The notes under the pieces are model-generated. The model ran no database searches and was not told where the DNA came from. It saw nothing but the letters and a program-made list of their open reading frames with translations. Shown here one piece after another: positions 55,301-64,000 of a stretch of DNA of 64,000 nt (position 1 is its first letter; each line of letters opens with the position of its first letter). This stretch comes from Porodaedalea pini (lineage: Eukaryota > Basidiomycota > Agaricomycetes > Hymenochaetales > Hymenochaetaceae): assembly GCA_002794775.1 (NCBI GenBank), contig NBAY01000102.1, forward strand, positions 35,922 to 99,921, given 5' to 3'. The translations under genes and the position numbers were made by a program.

Positions 55301-56716
55301 GAGGAATTGTTGCAGTTGCTTGACATTTCAGGGAATGGGCCAGTCTGCAATTGCTTTTGTCTTCGCTGGGTCAGCCTTGATCTTGCCATTGCCAACGATG
55401 TGACCAAGGTACTTCACAACCTTGGCGTCGAACTCACACTTCTCAGGTTTCAGGTATAGACCGTTTTCTCACAGGATCTGAAGGACACACCTCGATGTCT
55501 TGATATGTTCCTCGAGAGTTTGTGAGAGAATCAGTATGTTGTCGAGGTAGACAATGATCAAGTTATCATAGATCAGTCCCTTGAAGATGTGGTTGACAAA
55601 AGCCTGGAACATCACCTGTGTGTTGCAAAGACCAAAGAACATGACTGTCAGTTCGAAGAGACCCATGTTCATGCAAAATGCTGCCTTCCATTCATCGCCT
55701 TCGCGGATCTGGACGTTGTAGTATCCCCAGCGAAGATCAAGTTTGGTGATGAACTTTGCCTTCTTGACCTTGTCAACCAGTTCGTCAATGAGGGGGAGAG
55801 GATACTTATTCTTGATTGTACCGTAGTTGAGCTTATGGTAGTCCTGGATCAGGCATAGCGATTTGTCAGCCTTCTTAATGAAGAAGAAGGGCGATGCCAT
55901 GGGTGATATCGAACGTCGAATGCGACCAGATTTCAGGTTCTCATCGAGGAAGTCCTTGAGCGACTGCTGCTCTGTTGGCGTGAGTGGGTAGATCTTGCAG
56001 TTGCTAGGTTTGAAATCGGGTTTCAGGTCAATTACGTGATCCCAGGGTCTATGTTCTGGTAGTTTCTCAAAGCCTTTTTCGCTGAAGACGTCAGCAAAGT
56101 TGTTAAGGTATGTGGGCCAGGACGCCTTGTCCATTTGCACCTCTCTCACCCTCCTCATCTCTTCCACGACCTCCTTCTCGATCGTGCATTCCTCCGGACA
56201 GCGGGTGAATTCAATCGAACCCGTCTTCCAGTTGACCTCTGGGTTGTGGCGTCAAAGCCAGTCGTAGCCAAGGAAGATGTTTGATGACGCTAGGGATGTC
56301 ACTGCAAGGACAATCCTTTCCTTGTGATGTCCAATCATTAGCTCGACATCGACGTATCTCTCGATCAGACCAGCCTCATTGTGTGTGCCGTCCGCATTGA
56401 GCACCGCAAGGGGTCTGATATAGCGCTTGGTCTCCAACCCATATCGTTCAATGAACCTCACATTGACACAGGATCCTGTACATCCTGAATCCACAAGGGC
56501 ATGTGTGTCCACCTCTCTCACCTCACCCTCCATGCTATGTCCAATGTTCAACAGGAGGTCCAGCTGGCGTCCACTAGTTCCCCTTATGAACAGCTGCTCG
56601 TATCCACTATCCTCATTCACACCAGTGGGGACTTCGTAATTGGGAAAACCATCGACATCATTTGCATCTACATGTTGTACAGACGGTTGGTTATATTTTA
56701 TCAATTCCAGATACAA
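52368..56716 (-). pseudogene. Chromovirus pol: protease, RT, RNase H, integrase, chromodomain
   Basis: Protease: HALVDSGCTGS and NIFLGYDWL. RT: IRRSISPMASPFFFIKK, ITKLDLRWGYYNVQIR, and active-site box IVYLDNILI (normally YLDDIL). RNase [45 protein letters not shown]. Integrase: zinc-finger remainder YVRGCDHCQRTK, core TADLIGELP, HDHGMQFDA, E in QMERINQELEQY; chromodomain YEVQEIIDSCLHQGKLQYLV to TAA at 52368. Frame-breaking TGA codons sit at DWL-RHNPEV, CVLQIL-ENGLY, IP-NVKQLQQ, LLPVE-NYEIY, SY-QAHWQ and DMV-TSS, each where CGA is expected, plus one TAG at FDA-MM. The solo LTR 53501-54410 lies in the integrase finger. Integrase-chromodomain fusion marks a chromovirus, which by family targets marked chromatin. 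Confidence 0.9.
53501..54410 (+). repeat. Solo LTR, family 2, inside chromovirus integrase
   Basis: 910 bp, TGTAGATCCTGACTTAGG to CGGCTCTACA, flanked by ACAT on both sides (4-bp duplication). Skipping it restores the integrase Cys-x2-Cys motif RGCDHCQRTK. Confidence 0.9.
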
Positions 56717-56751
56717 AGTTCCTTGTTCTTCTCGGTCAGTCGCCCCAATGG

Positions 56752-57951
56752 CTACGCCTGACCACTCGCAAAACCCTGCAAGTCGACAACCTCTTTGTCA
56801 TCTCCTTCCTCCTCCACATAGTCCTCCACCGTCATCCTCTGAGTGTCTATAACTTCCTCAAAGGCCGACTCCTTCATTTCACCCAGCTTGTCAGCAAGGA
56901 GACGATGTTCACCTGGCGCCATCATCTGCAGCATACGCTGCACGATCCCCTGTCCTTGCGGGCACTTGTCCTTGAAGTGACCCAGCTGACCACAGATCCA
57001 GCATGCCCTTTGTTGTTGCGCCTCATTCATCAAGACGTCCATCGGTTGTCCAGCGCCTCCAAAAGTGACACCCATCACATCACGCTTGTCGACATGTGGG
57101 ACCACAACTGGACGGTGAGTTGGAGGCACCTGCTGTTGCTGCGGGCGTGGTGGAGTCAGGAACACGTGACCTCGTTGGATGGCCCAGATCTGTTGTTCGC
57201 CTCGGTCGATCTCAATGGCCTTCTTTTTCCAGGCATCGTACATTGTTGGGACCAGCATCGACCTTAGTACTCCATGGACCACCTCGATGTTCATTGCATG
57301 CTTCAGATGGTCACAGATGATGCTGTCATCTGTCAGCCCCGCTCTTGTGATGACGACATCGAGGTCCTGGAAGAACTCATCAGCGGTGAGGTCCTTCTGA
57401 ACTTTCATTCGGAACTTTGCTAGCACCTTTTCCTTCTGGTTCAGGTCATCGAACGAGGCGTCCAGGCATTCCTGGAATCTCATCCAACTATCAGTGAAGG
57501 TCACGATGCCTACTGTCGTTGACTCCTCCACGTAGTTCTGCGCCCATGTCGCTGCATTGCCACCCTTTAGGTAGGAGAGGGCAACATAGATCTTGCTTTC
57601 CGATGTGGGATACCTGTTTGGGTTTGCAGAGACGAAAAGAAGGACCTCACATCTGAAGTCCAAGTAATCATCGCCGCCAGTGAATTCACATGGCCGGGCG
57701 ACGTCGATGTTGGGGGTCGGGGAATTGGCAGTGGCGACCGGTGCTGGAGCGTTGTTTGCCTGCTGCATGAATGCTCCCGCCACAATCACTGCAATTTGTT
57801 CCAGCTGTTGCTGGCTGAAGCCTGTCGACATTGTTCCAGGCATCGGCGTTGAAGGTTCAGGTGGAGTTGGTGGTGAAGGGTCCCTACAGGTTTCACGATA
57901 TGGACCTGGGGACAATGGTAACGTCACTGTTGACGTTGATGGTGTGGGCAA
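56752..57951 (-). CDS. Chromovirus Gag
   Basis: Open frame of 399 residues, start chosen at the ATG at 57951. A Pro/Thr-rich leader is followed by the retrotransposon gag domain (FTGGDDYLDFRCEVLLFV, YVALSYLKGGNAATWAQN, QKDLTADEFFQDLDVVITR) and one CCHC knuckle (CWICGQLGHFKDKC) near residue 315. The C-terminus is acidic. By family it forms the virus-like particle and packages the RNA. It is intact, in contrast to pol. Confidence 0.92.
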   Translation of the reverse strand: MPTPSTSTVTLPLSPGPYRETCRDPSPPTPPEPSTPMPGTMSTGFSQQQLEQIAVIVAGAFMQQANNAPAPVATANSPTPNIDVARPCEFTGGDDYLDFRCEVLLFVSANPNRYPTSESKIYVALSYLKGGNAATWAQNYVEESTTVGIVTFTDSWMRFQECLDASFDDLNQKEKVLAKFRMKVQKDLTADEFFQDLDVVITRAGLTDDSIICDHLKHAMNIEVVHGVLRSMLVPTMYDAWKKKAIEIDRGEQQIWAIQRGHVFLTPPRPQQQQVPPTHRPVVVPHVDKRDVMGVTFGGAGQPMDVLMNEAQQQRACWICGQLGHFKDKCPQGQGIVQRMLQMMAPGEHRLLADKLGEMKESAFEEVIDTQRMTVEDYVEEEGDDKEVVDLQGFASGQA

Positions 57952-58608
57952 CAGAGGGATGGCTGGGGACCACCTAGTTCTTTTCCCTTCTGCTGTTGTT
58001 GAATACCAACGCTTGTTGATATCACTGTACCAGATCTCATGTACGACACCGCTGTTGTCAGTTGCGACGTAACCTGGTCGATCTGGGTCCCACCGTGCTG
58101 ATGAAGGGAGGGCTTGACGCTGTTCCTCGGTGATATCTATCTTGTCTAAGACAGTGGGGGAACGGGGATCGGTTGTTCGTTCGATCTAGGGTTACACCCA
58201 CGTTGAATGGGTTCATTGGTGAGGTTGATGACAAGACGGAAAGACGCGGCAGAGATAACAATCAACAATGATGTCGACGACTGTACGTGCAGTGTCACCC
58301 ACGTCCAAGTTAGATGTGATCTCCACCAAAGACTGATGCGGAGAGCCAGGGTGGGAGAGAGTTTCCCAATTAGGACATCAACTTGCCCAAGGTCGAGTTG
58401 GTGTCCAAATGCAGTAAGGGCCAGGAAAAATCGGATGGGGGTTTATGTAATATACAAATGTCTGAAAACGTCTGGGCAGGGTTGAGGGTTATCATTTAGA
58501 GGTTTACACGTCAAGTCTGTTGAGGGGAGCGCTCCTCTGGGCCGAGTGAAGGCAAGTCAACAGCGACGACGTATGCTGGAGATGAGCCTGGGTGGGGTTC
58601 TGCTTTTA
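57952..58608 (-). other. Chromovirus 5' leader
   Basis: Non-coding leader between the 5' LTR and gag. The first bases after the LTR on the minus strand read TAAAAGCAGAACCCCACCC, which matches no initiator tRNA end that I recognise, so the primer site is unclear. The same leader reappears at 63183-63672. Confidence 0.7.
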
Positions 58609-59769
58609 TGTTAGGTGGGAGTCCGGGAGACGACTCAGACTGGGCAGGCCTTGGCTGACTGTCGTCTGAGATGTGCTATACTCGAGCTGGGACTTGGGAC
58701 ACACTATACTCAGGCTAGGTCATTGTGAAGGTAAGAGGATCAATACAAGTCTAAACTAATACAAGGAGGACAAGTCTCACCTAGGTCGTCGCGAAGGTAA
58801 GAGGAAAAGCAGAACAAGGAGTTCATGCGATTCCTGAGACCTTATATAGTGATGACCATGAGACTATATTACCTAATGTTACATAAATGAACAGAATGGA
58901 ACAAATGAAGATCATGTGAAAGGAGTGTAGGAAAAGATTGAAAAGATGATTAATTATAATGAAAAGGATCGAATACAGTTGAACCTGTGATTAAGCATAC
59001 CGGTGATTAAGCATAACCTGTACTTAAGCATGGGAAATTTGTTCCACTGACTTGGTAGGTGGGAAATTCAGGGTCCATTAAGCATATTTCCTATTAAGCA
59101 TTAAGCATGAAGATTTTGACTGAAATTTAAGCCAAAAATGCTTAATGAGGGGTAATCATGTGACCTCACATTCCCTGTAAGGATAAGTTTGTGACAGTTG
59201 GTGGCTTGGCAAACCCAGTATCAGAAATTTTTATAGCTTAAGGACAACTGCTAAGTGAGGAAAAATCATCTGATAACTGCATTCCTGCTTGCTTCCAACC
59301 TCCCATGTCTTGGGAGCTGGGCTATGCTCAAAATCCAGGTGGTACTTTGAATTATCTCCCTTCCAGAAGCTTGTTGGGCACTTTCACAGCTGGTCCAGTG
59401 ATGAATTCACTCAAGCCTGCACACTTTTTCCAAAGCTCAGACATGCAGTACAGACAGAAATCAATGGAGGCCTAGCACAAGCTGATATTCTTAATTACTT
59501 CTGTAAATAGATGAATGTGGTAACAATGCTCATTGTTGATGTCAAAAATTGTCTTTTGCTAGCCTGTCAGAACTTGACATGCATGAGTCATTGTCCTAAA
59601 ATAGTAAGAATTTTATTTGTATATTACATAACAACATGCTCAAGCATAACCTGTGGTTAAGCATGGGCCGCCGTGTCCACAGAGGGTCATGCTTAATCAC
59701 AGGTTCGACTGTAAAAGAAAAGAAATGATAAAAGGAAAATAAAAGAAAGGAAAAGTTTGAGTCCTGACA
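58609..59769 (-). repeat. 5' LTR of chromovirus, split by a MITE
   Basis: Same LTR as 51820-52241; without the MITE and one TA it measures 423 bp, matching the 422 bp of the partner. Confidence 0.93.
58976..59711. mobile_element. Pogo/Tigger-like MITE in the 5' LTR
   Basis: 736 bp flanked by TA. Ends CAGT(T/C)GAACCTGTGATTAAGCAT inverted, with one mismatch in about 24 bp. The CAGT(T/C)GAACC start is the usual tip of pogo/Tigger elements. TAAGCAT-type motifs recur near both ends and may be transposase sites. A 73-codon open frame (59289-59510) has no recognised domain, so the element is non-autonomous. Confidence 0.88.
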
Positions 59770-59868
59770 GATACTCTGCTAGTTTTTGATGTGCAGAGAT
59801 AAGGCCATTCTTGAGCTGTGGTGATGTATTAGCAGGTAAATCTTTGATCGACTTTTGCAACTTGTCCT

Positions 59869-60244
59869 TGTCAGGACTCGAACTATTTCTTTACCTTTAT
59901 CTTCCCTTTTTATCATTTCTCTTCTTTTAAAATCGCTCCCTTTCATTATATTTAACTATCTTTCCAATCATTTCCCACACTCCCTTGCACATGACCTTCA
60001 TTCATTCCATTCCACTCTCTTTATGTAATCATAGACAATTGGGCAACCGGTTCTCATGAGGTGATCACTGTATATAAGGAAGAGGAATCACATCTGAACA
60101 CCTGTTCTGCTTTTCCTCTTACCTCTGTGACGACCTAGCCTGAGTACAGCATGTCCTGAGTCCCTGCTCGAGTATAGCATGTCCCAGACAACAGCCAGCT
60201 GAGGCCTGCCCAGTCCGAGTTGTCTCCCAGACTCCCACCTAACA
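59869..60244 (+). repeat. Solo LTR (family 1) in hAT gene
   Basis: 376 bp, TGTCAGGACTCGAAC to CACCTAACA, with target duplication GTCCT at 59864-59868 and 60245-60249. Slightly shorter than other family members. Confidence 0.93.
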
Positions 60245-62760
60245 GTCCTGCAGCACAAGAAAGTACCCATATGTTGATGGTAATACAGGTATCTTAGTTG
60301 CTGACATAGTGGTTGTAGCTTGGTGGAAAAGTAAGAGCCATTTTGCAATAAGATCAATAGCTGACCAATCTTTTGCATCAAGCTCATATGCATGAAACTC
60401 ATGTCTCACACAAAAGCTATCAATGGCATGCTGAAACCACAAAGCTCGACCTAGAAATGATGTCACAAATTTGTATTGACTGATAATAAATAACTTACAG
60501 AGCATTTGGTGAGTAGATGACCAGCAAGTCAGAACATCAAGTATGAGCATTAGCGAAACATCTTCTTTGTGACTTTTGCTCTCCTTTAGTGTGGTGGAAA
60601 CCTGGGCCATCCATTCCTGTTGATACTGTGGGCTTGACCTAATCATCTGAACAAGTTTCCAAAGCTAGAAGGAAATATTAATATTTTTATAACATTATAT
60701 AACCATATTTCTTACCTTTGCAACAGATGTCAGCACATCAAAAAGATCATCTGTTTTGTCAGGTATATCATCATAAGTGGCCTCTTCATCCTTGTCTGGT
60801 GGATTGATATCACTCTGATAACCTCCAGTCTGCTTGTTGACACCTTTTGTCACTCTTATTGATTCAAGAAGCTATAAAGAAGTTTGTAAAGTTACTGTCT
60901 GTTAAAAAAAGTGAATTTGAAAGTAATTAATTACCTTCATAGCAGTGAGATGAACTATATATGGCATGCATTGCATGTGAGACTTTTCTGACATGAAATC
61001 TATTCTATCAGCATGCATACAAACTTCTAAATATCTCAGTGTTATCACAATTGACAGCTATCAACTATAATTAAGCTATTAACAATTGCTTGTTGGCTGC
61101 AAGCAGGATTAGAGGATAGTAACTCTGATAACTCACCTTCTCTTTCATGTTGTACTGCTTAAGGATTTGCCACACAATTTCACCCATGTTATCACCACTA
61201 TGACAGCTAGTAATCTCCTCAAATGCAACAAGTCTCTCTTCTATAACTCATAATCATTAATCATTGAAGTACTGCTAGTAATTGAGCTTACCTATTGTTC
61301 AGTCGTTTGTTATAAAGTGTGCAACAACAGCAGGAATGCATAGCCATTACTTGAAGTCTATGCATCCAGAGACAGAGCGATCTTTGAATTAAGATTCTGA
61401 AAGATTATGCAATGATGTTGTATTTAAGCTGTGCAGAAATAGGTACTCTTACCTTAATTGTATCTCTTATCTCCTGACATTCATCTATTCTGACCTCCCT
61501 TACATGCCACTTGACCAAATCTGCAGATGGGATAACAAGAGCTGGATGTTCAGATGTATATTGTAATAATTATCAAAAACATAGTTCCTCTATGACAATG
61601 AAGGGCTGATCATTTGCAATAATCCAGTCAACTAGTAGCTGCTGGAATTTAGCTTGATCCCAGGGCTCCTATGTGTAAGTTAGTTTATATAAATAGTAAT
61701 TATCATTGTATTACTTACTGTTTTTCCCTGTTCTTGCTGACAAAACATAGCTGGGATATTACTAACAGGAGGTACTTCTGATATGATTGCTCTCAACCAC
61801 TCATGCATTAGTATCACTATATGTCATGTGAGTCTAAAGCAAGACTTTAAGATATTTAATAATTTACAATTACCATTTGCAATAGCTACTTTCTCAGCAG
61901 TCGGTACTTGAATCTTGGTGATCCTTTCAAGATGCTTGTATAATGTGTGCATATTGGAGTGCTTTTCTATATGCTGATGAAGACCTTAAGAGATTTGAGC
62001 CAGAAGAAGAGATTAGTAAATGCAAATACTTTGTATGATAGCTCTTTATATTACATACCTGTTTTGGTACCTTTCATCATCTTCTTGGTTGTGTAGATTG
62101 GCGCATCTCCCTTATGTGGTTGTAAGCATTGATAATAAGTTATGCCTTCTTCTGCTTGAGCATTCCTTGGACCTGAGACCTTTTGAAAAAAAGAATTGCA
62201 GGATTGTCGCCAACCTAGAACAAATTAGAAATAAAATGAATAAAAGAATATCTGTGTCACATACCTTGAATTCCCTCTTCTTCACATTTGCTCCTGGTGG
62301 CTCAATGATTACAATATCAACATCATCAACATCATTGGTCTTGTCAGGTGTGGACTTCATTGATTTAGTGTGCTGAGACACTATCTGCTCATTACTTGCT
62401 ACAAGTTTCACTTTGATGTTTGAGGCCTTATAAAATGATAAGTGTAGTGACAGAGAAGAGAACAGTTGACATACACTTTTTGCCAACTTTGAGGGCCTCT
62501 GTATACATAGTAGTGAAGGTTCAGCTTCCTGTAATGATGCATAAAATATGTAAGTACTTATTTATATTTGTTTAAAGAGAATGTGTACCTTGCCCTCTTT
62601 CTCACTTTCCTCTGAGGCTGAGCTACCAATAGAACTGTCTTCGTCAACTGAGATTGGTGCAGAGGGAGTTGAAGCATTGCTACGCTGTACTAGGTTTGCA
62701 TTTGCATCTGTATTTGTGTTCATATCTATATTTGCACTCATATTCATGCAAACTCATTTG

Positions 62761-63182
62761 TGTTAGGACTCGAACTTTTCCTTTCTTTTATTTTCCTTTT
62801 ATCATTTCCTTTCTTTTAATCGATCCTTCTCATTATATTTAATCGTCTTTTCAATCATTTCTCACACTCCCTCCACATGACCTTCATTCATTCCATTCCG
62901 CCCGTTTATGTAACTTTAGATAATATAGTCCCACGGTCGCCGCTATAAGAGGTCTCAGGAATCACATGAACTCCTTGTTCTGCTTTTCCTCTTACCTCCG
63001 CGACGACCTAGGTGAGACTCACTCCCCTTGTATTAGTTTAGACTGGTATTAATCCTCTTACCTCCGCGACGACCTAGCCTGAGTAAGCATGTCCCGAGTC
63101 TACGCTCAAGTATAGCACGTCCCAGACGATAGTCAGCCGAGGCCTGCCCAGTCCGAGTCGTCCCCCGGGCTCCTGCCTAACA
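62761..63182 (+). repeat. 5' LTR of a second chromovirus copy
   Basis: 422 bp, TGTTAGGACTCGAAC to CTGCCTAACA; it has the TATA-like CTATAAGAGG at 62943 and the duplicated CTTACCTCCGCGACGACCTA motif. It is followed by the internal leader of the same family, so this is a 5' LTR, not a solo one. It borders the 5' end of the hAT gene. Confidence 0.9.
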
Positions 63183-63672
63183 TAAAAGCAGAACCTCACC
63201 CAGGCTCATCCCCAGCGTACGTCGTCGCTGTCGACTCACCTTCACTCGGTCTAGAGGAGCGCTCCCCTCGACGGACTTGACGTGTAAACCCCCTAAACGA
63301 CAACCCTCAACCCTGCCCGGACGTTTTCGGATGTTCGTGTATTATGTAAACATTTCAACCGACATTTCCCGACCCTGGCTCTACGAATTAGCCTCTGGTG
63401 GAGCATGCACCTGACATGGACTTGGGTAACCAGACGAGTACAAACTTCAACGACAATCTCATTTGTGATCTTGCTTGGATCCTACCGCCTCGTCATCAAT
63501 TTCGCCGATGAACCCGTTCAACATTGGCATAACCCTGGATCAAATGCACAACCGATCCCTGTCCCTCCGCCAATGTCAAGATAGATCTTACCGATGAACA
63601 GCGACGGGCCCTTCCTGCATCAGCCCGTTGGGATCCAGATCGACCAAGTTATGTCACGACCAACAATAGCGG
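63183..63672 (+). mobile_element. Chromovirus (family 1) leader, second copy
   Basis: TAAAAGCAGAACCTCACCC and what follows matches the leader at 57952-58608 in inverse orientation. It reaches about as far as the pre-gag region (CGACCAAGTTATGTCACGACC) before the family-2 LTR cuts in. Gag lies beyond the window. Confidence 0.85.
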
Positions 63673-64000
63673 TGTAGATCCTGACTTAGGGGTGTCTGGG
63701 ATCAGCGGTCCTTTTGGGGACGTGATCGCGTTGCTCTGGGAGGTTAGGGGTTGACTGCGGTGAGATCACTCGACGTACCGGTACGCATCGGTACGCTTCG
63801 GTACGCGCCAGTACGCGTCGATATCGAGAACTAAGGTCAGGAACTCCTGTCGGGTCTGTACTTGACCGGTACGGAGTCGGTACGCACGGGCAATCAACAC
63901 CGGTTACGATTACTGAGTTTACGAAGTATCGTCTTTTGTTGTGGGCAAAGTTAGGGAGCCTGATTTGGGTTTTTGTCAGCTTTTATAAGCTGATGGCATC
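63673..64000 (+). repeat. Family-2 LTR, cut by window end
   Basis: Begins TGTAGATCCTGACTTAGG and follows the LTRs at 53501 and 49362. It contains a run of GGTACGC-type repeats (63775-63830) less decayed than in the other copies. Confidence 0.88.

Larger units (their letters stand above)
51820..59769 (-). mobile_element. Ty3/gypsy chromovirus (family 1), complete but mutated
   Basis: LTRs at 51820-52241 (3') and 58609-59769 (5', enlarged by a 736-bp MITE), with target duplication GATAC at 51815-51819 and 59770-59774. A polypurine tract (G8 on the minus strand) abuts the 3' LTR. Gene order on the minus strand: gag, protease, RT, RNase H, integrase, chromodomain. The two LTRs differ by about 15-20 positions by eye, nearly all transitions. 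It interrupts the hAT gene and is itself interrupted at 53501-54410 and 58976-59711. Confidence 0.93.
51160..62747 (-). pseudogene. hAT transposase gene split by two LTR insertions
   Basis: Exons run from 62747 down to TAG 51160-51162. In order: an acidic N-terminus; a BED finger (WRQSCNSFFQKV, YYQCLQPHKGD, HQHIEKH) near 62000-62215; WLRAIISEVPP; DQPFIVIEELCF; the RNase H-like core (KIALSLDA, stop, TSSNGYAF; ITSCHSGDNMGEIVWQIL; DVLTCWSSTHQML; TKIPVLPSTYGYFLVLQD); and the dimerisation end (PVKWWAACCTQFP, AIAVE, stop, FFSGGQDTI). The reading is restored when the solo LTR at 59869-60244 is skipped (LVLQD to KLQKSIKDLP) and again when 51820-59769 is skipped (HQKLAEYL to FHFNASPYYLWAS). Several stops are present (TAG in LDA-TSS, TGA in VE-FF). 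Element ends were not found. Confidence 0.85.

Noticed and set aside
59289..59510. 73-codon frame in the pogo-like MITE
   Set aside because: No transposase signature; too short to annotate as a gene.

Overview
The window reads as nuclear DNA of an Agaricomycete (mushroom-forming basidiomycete). Every host gene that could be spliced has many introns of about 46-80 bp with GT-AG borders. The gene families (DUF6533 membrane protein, Zn2Cys6 regulator, sedolisin, FAD-dependent oxidoreductase, DUF6698) and the mobile elements (APE-type LINE, chromovirus Ty3/gypsy, hAT, Tc1/mariner) fit that group. No CRISPR array, rRNA or convincing tRNA gene was seen.

Layout. 1-4760: decayed + strand LINE. 5099-6515: unknown broken ORF and an LTR-like block. 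6830-23134: gene-rich part with a DUF6533-like gene (-), a C2H2/RING gene (+), an FAD oxidoreductase (+), a second, nearly full-length LINE (-, about 13430-19640) and HIR1 (+, 10 exons) starting close to the LINE 5' end. 24442-34828: Zn2Cys6 regulator (+), broken unknown gene (-), deleted FAD-oxidoreductase copy (-), sedolisin protease (-), TVP38-like gene with a one-base frameshift (-). 36179-37365: 5'-truncated HMG-box gene (-). From about 37450 on the window is almost entirely mobile DNA.

The most notable object is a 9,779-bp unit at 38531-48309, bounded by TA dinucleotides. Its two ends are inverted repeats of about 2,001 bp, and each contains a whole Tc1/mariner (IS630-type) transposase gene. 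The mirror relation is exact (left + right coordinate = 86840), so the arms contain no indels relative to each other. Between them lie two cargo genes of unknown function, both with in-frame stops, plus a later solo LTR. An 850-bp foldback element with related ends sits just upstream. Both transposase copies carry the same nonsense codon and the same Asp-to-Asn change at the first catalytic position, so the unit cannot have moved by its own protein in its present form.

48661-64000 is a nest. A DUF6698-like pseudogene holds a solo LTR. A hAT transposase pseudogene (51160-62747, -) is split by a chromovirus (51820-59769, TSD GATAC) and a solo LTR of the same family (TSD GTCCT). The chromovirus is itself interrupted by another family's solo LTR and by a TA-flanked pogo-like MITE. 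Another chromovirus copy begins at 62761 and runs out of the window.

Across unrelated elements, most premature stops are TGA where the family or the neighbouring copy predicts CGA (Arg). This points to C-to-T decay at CpG (methylation deamination or a RIP-like process) as the main way these elements die here. The host genes HIR1, FAD oxidoreductase, Zn2Cys6 regulator and sedolisin splice to exact open frames with no such stops.
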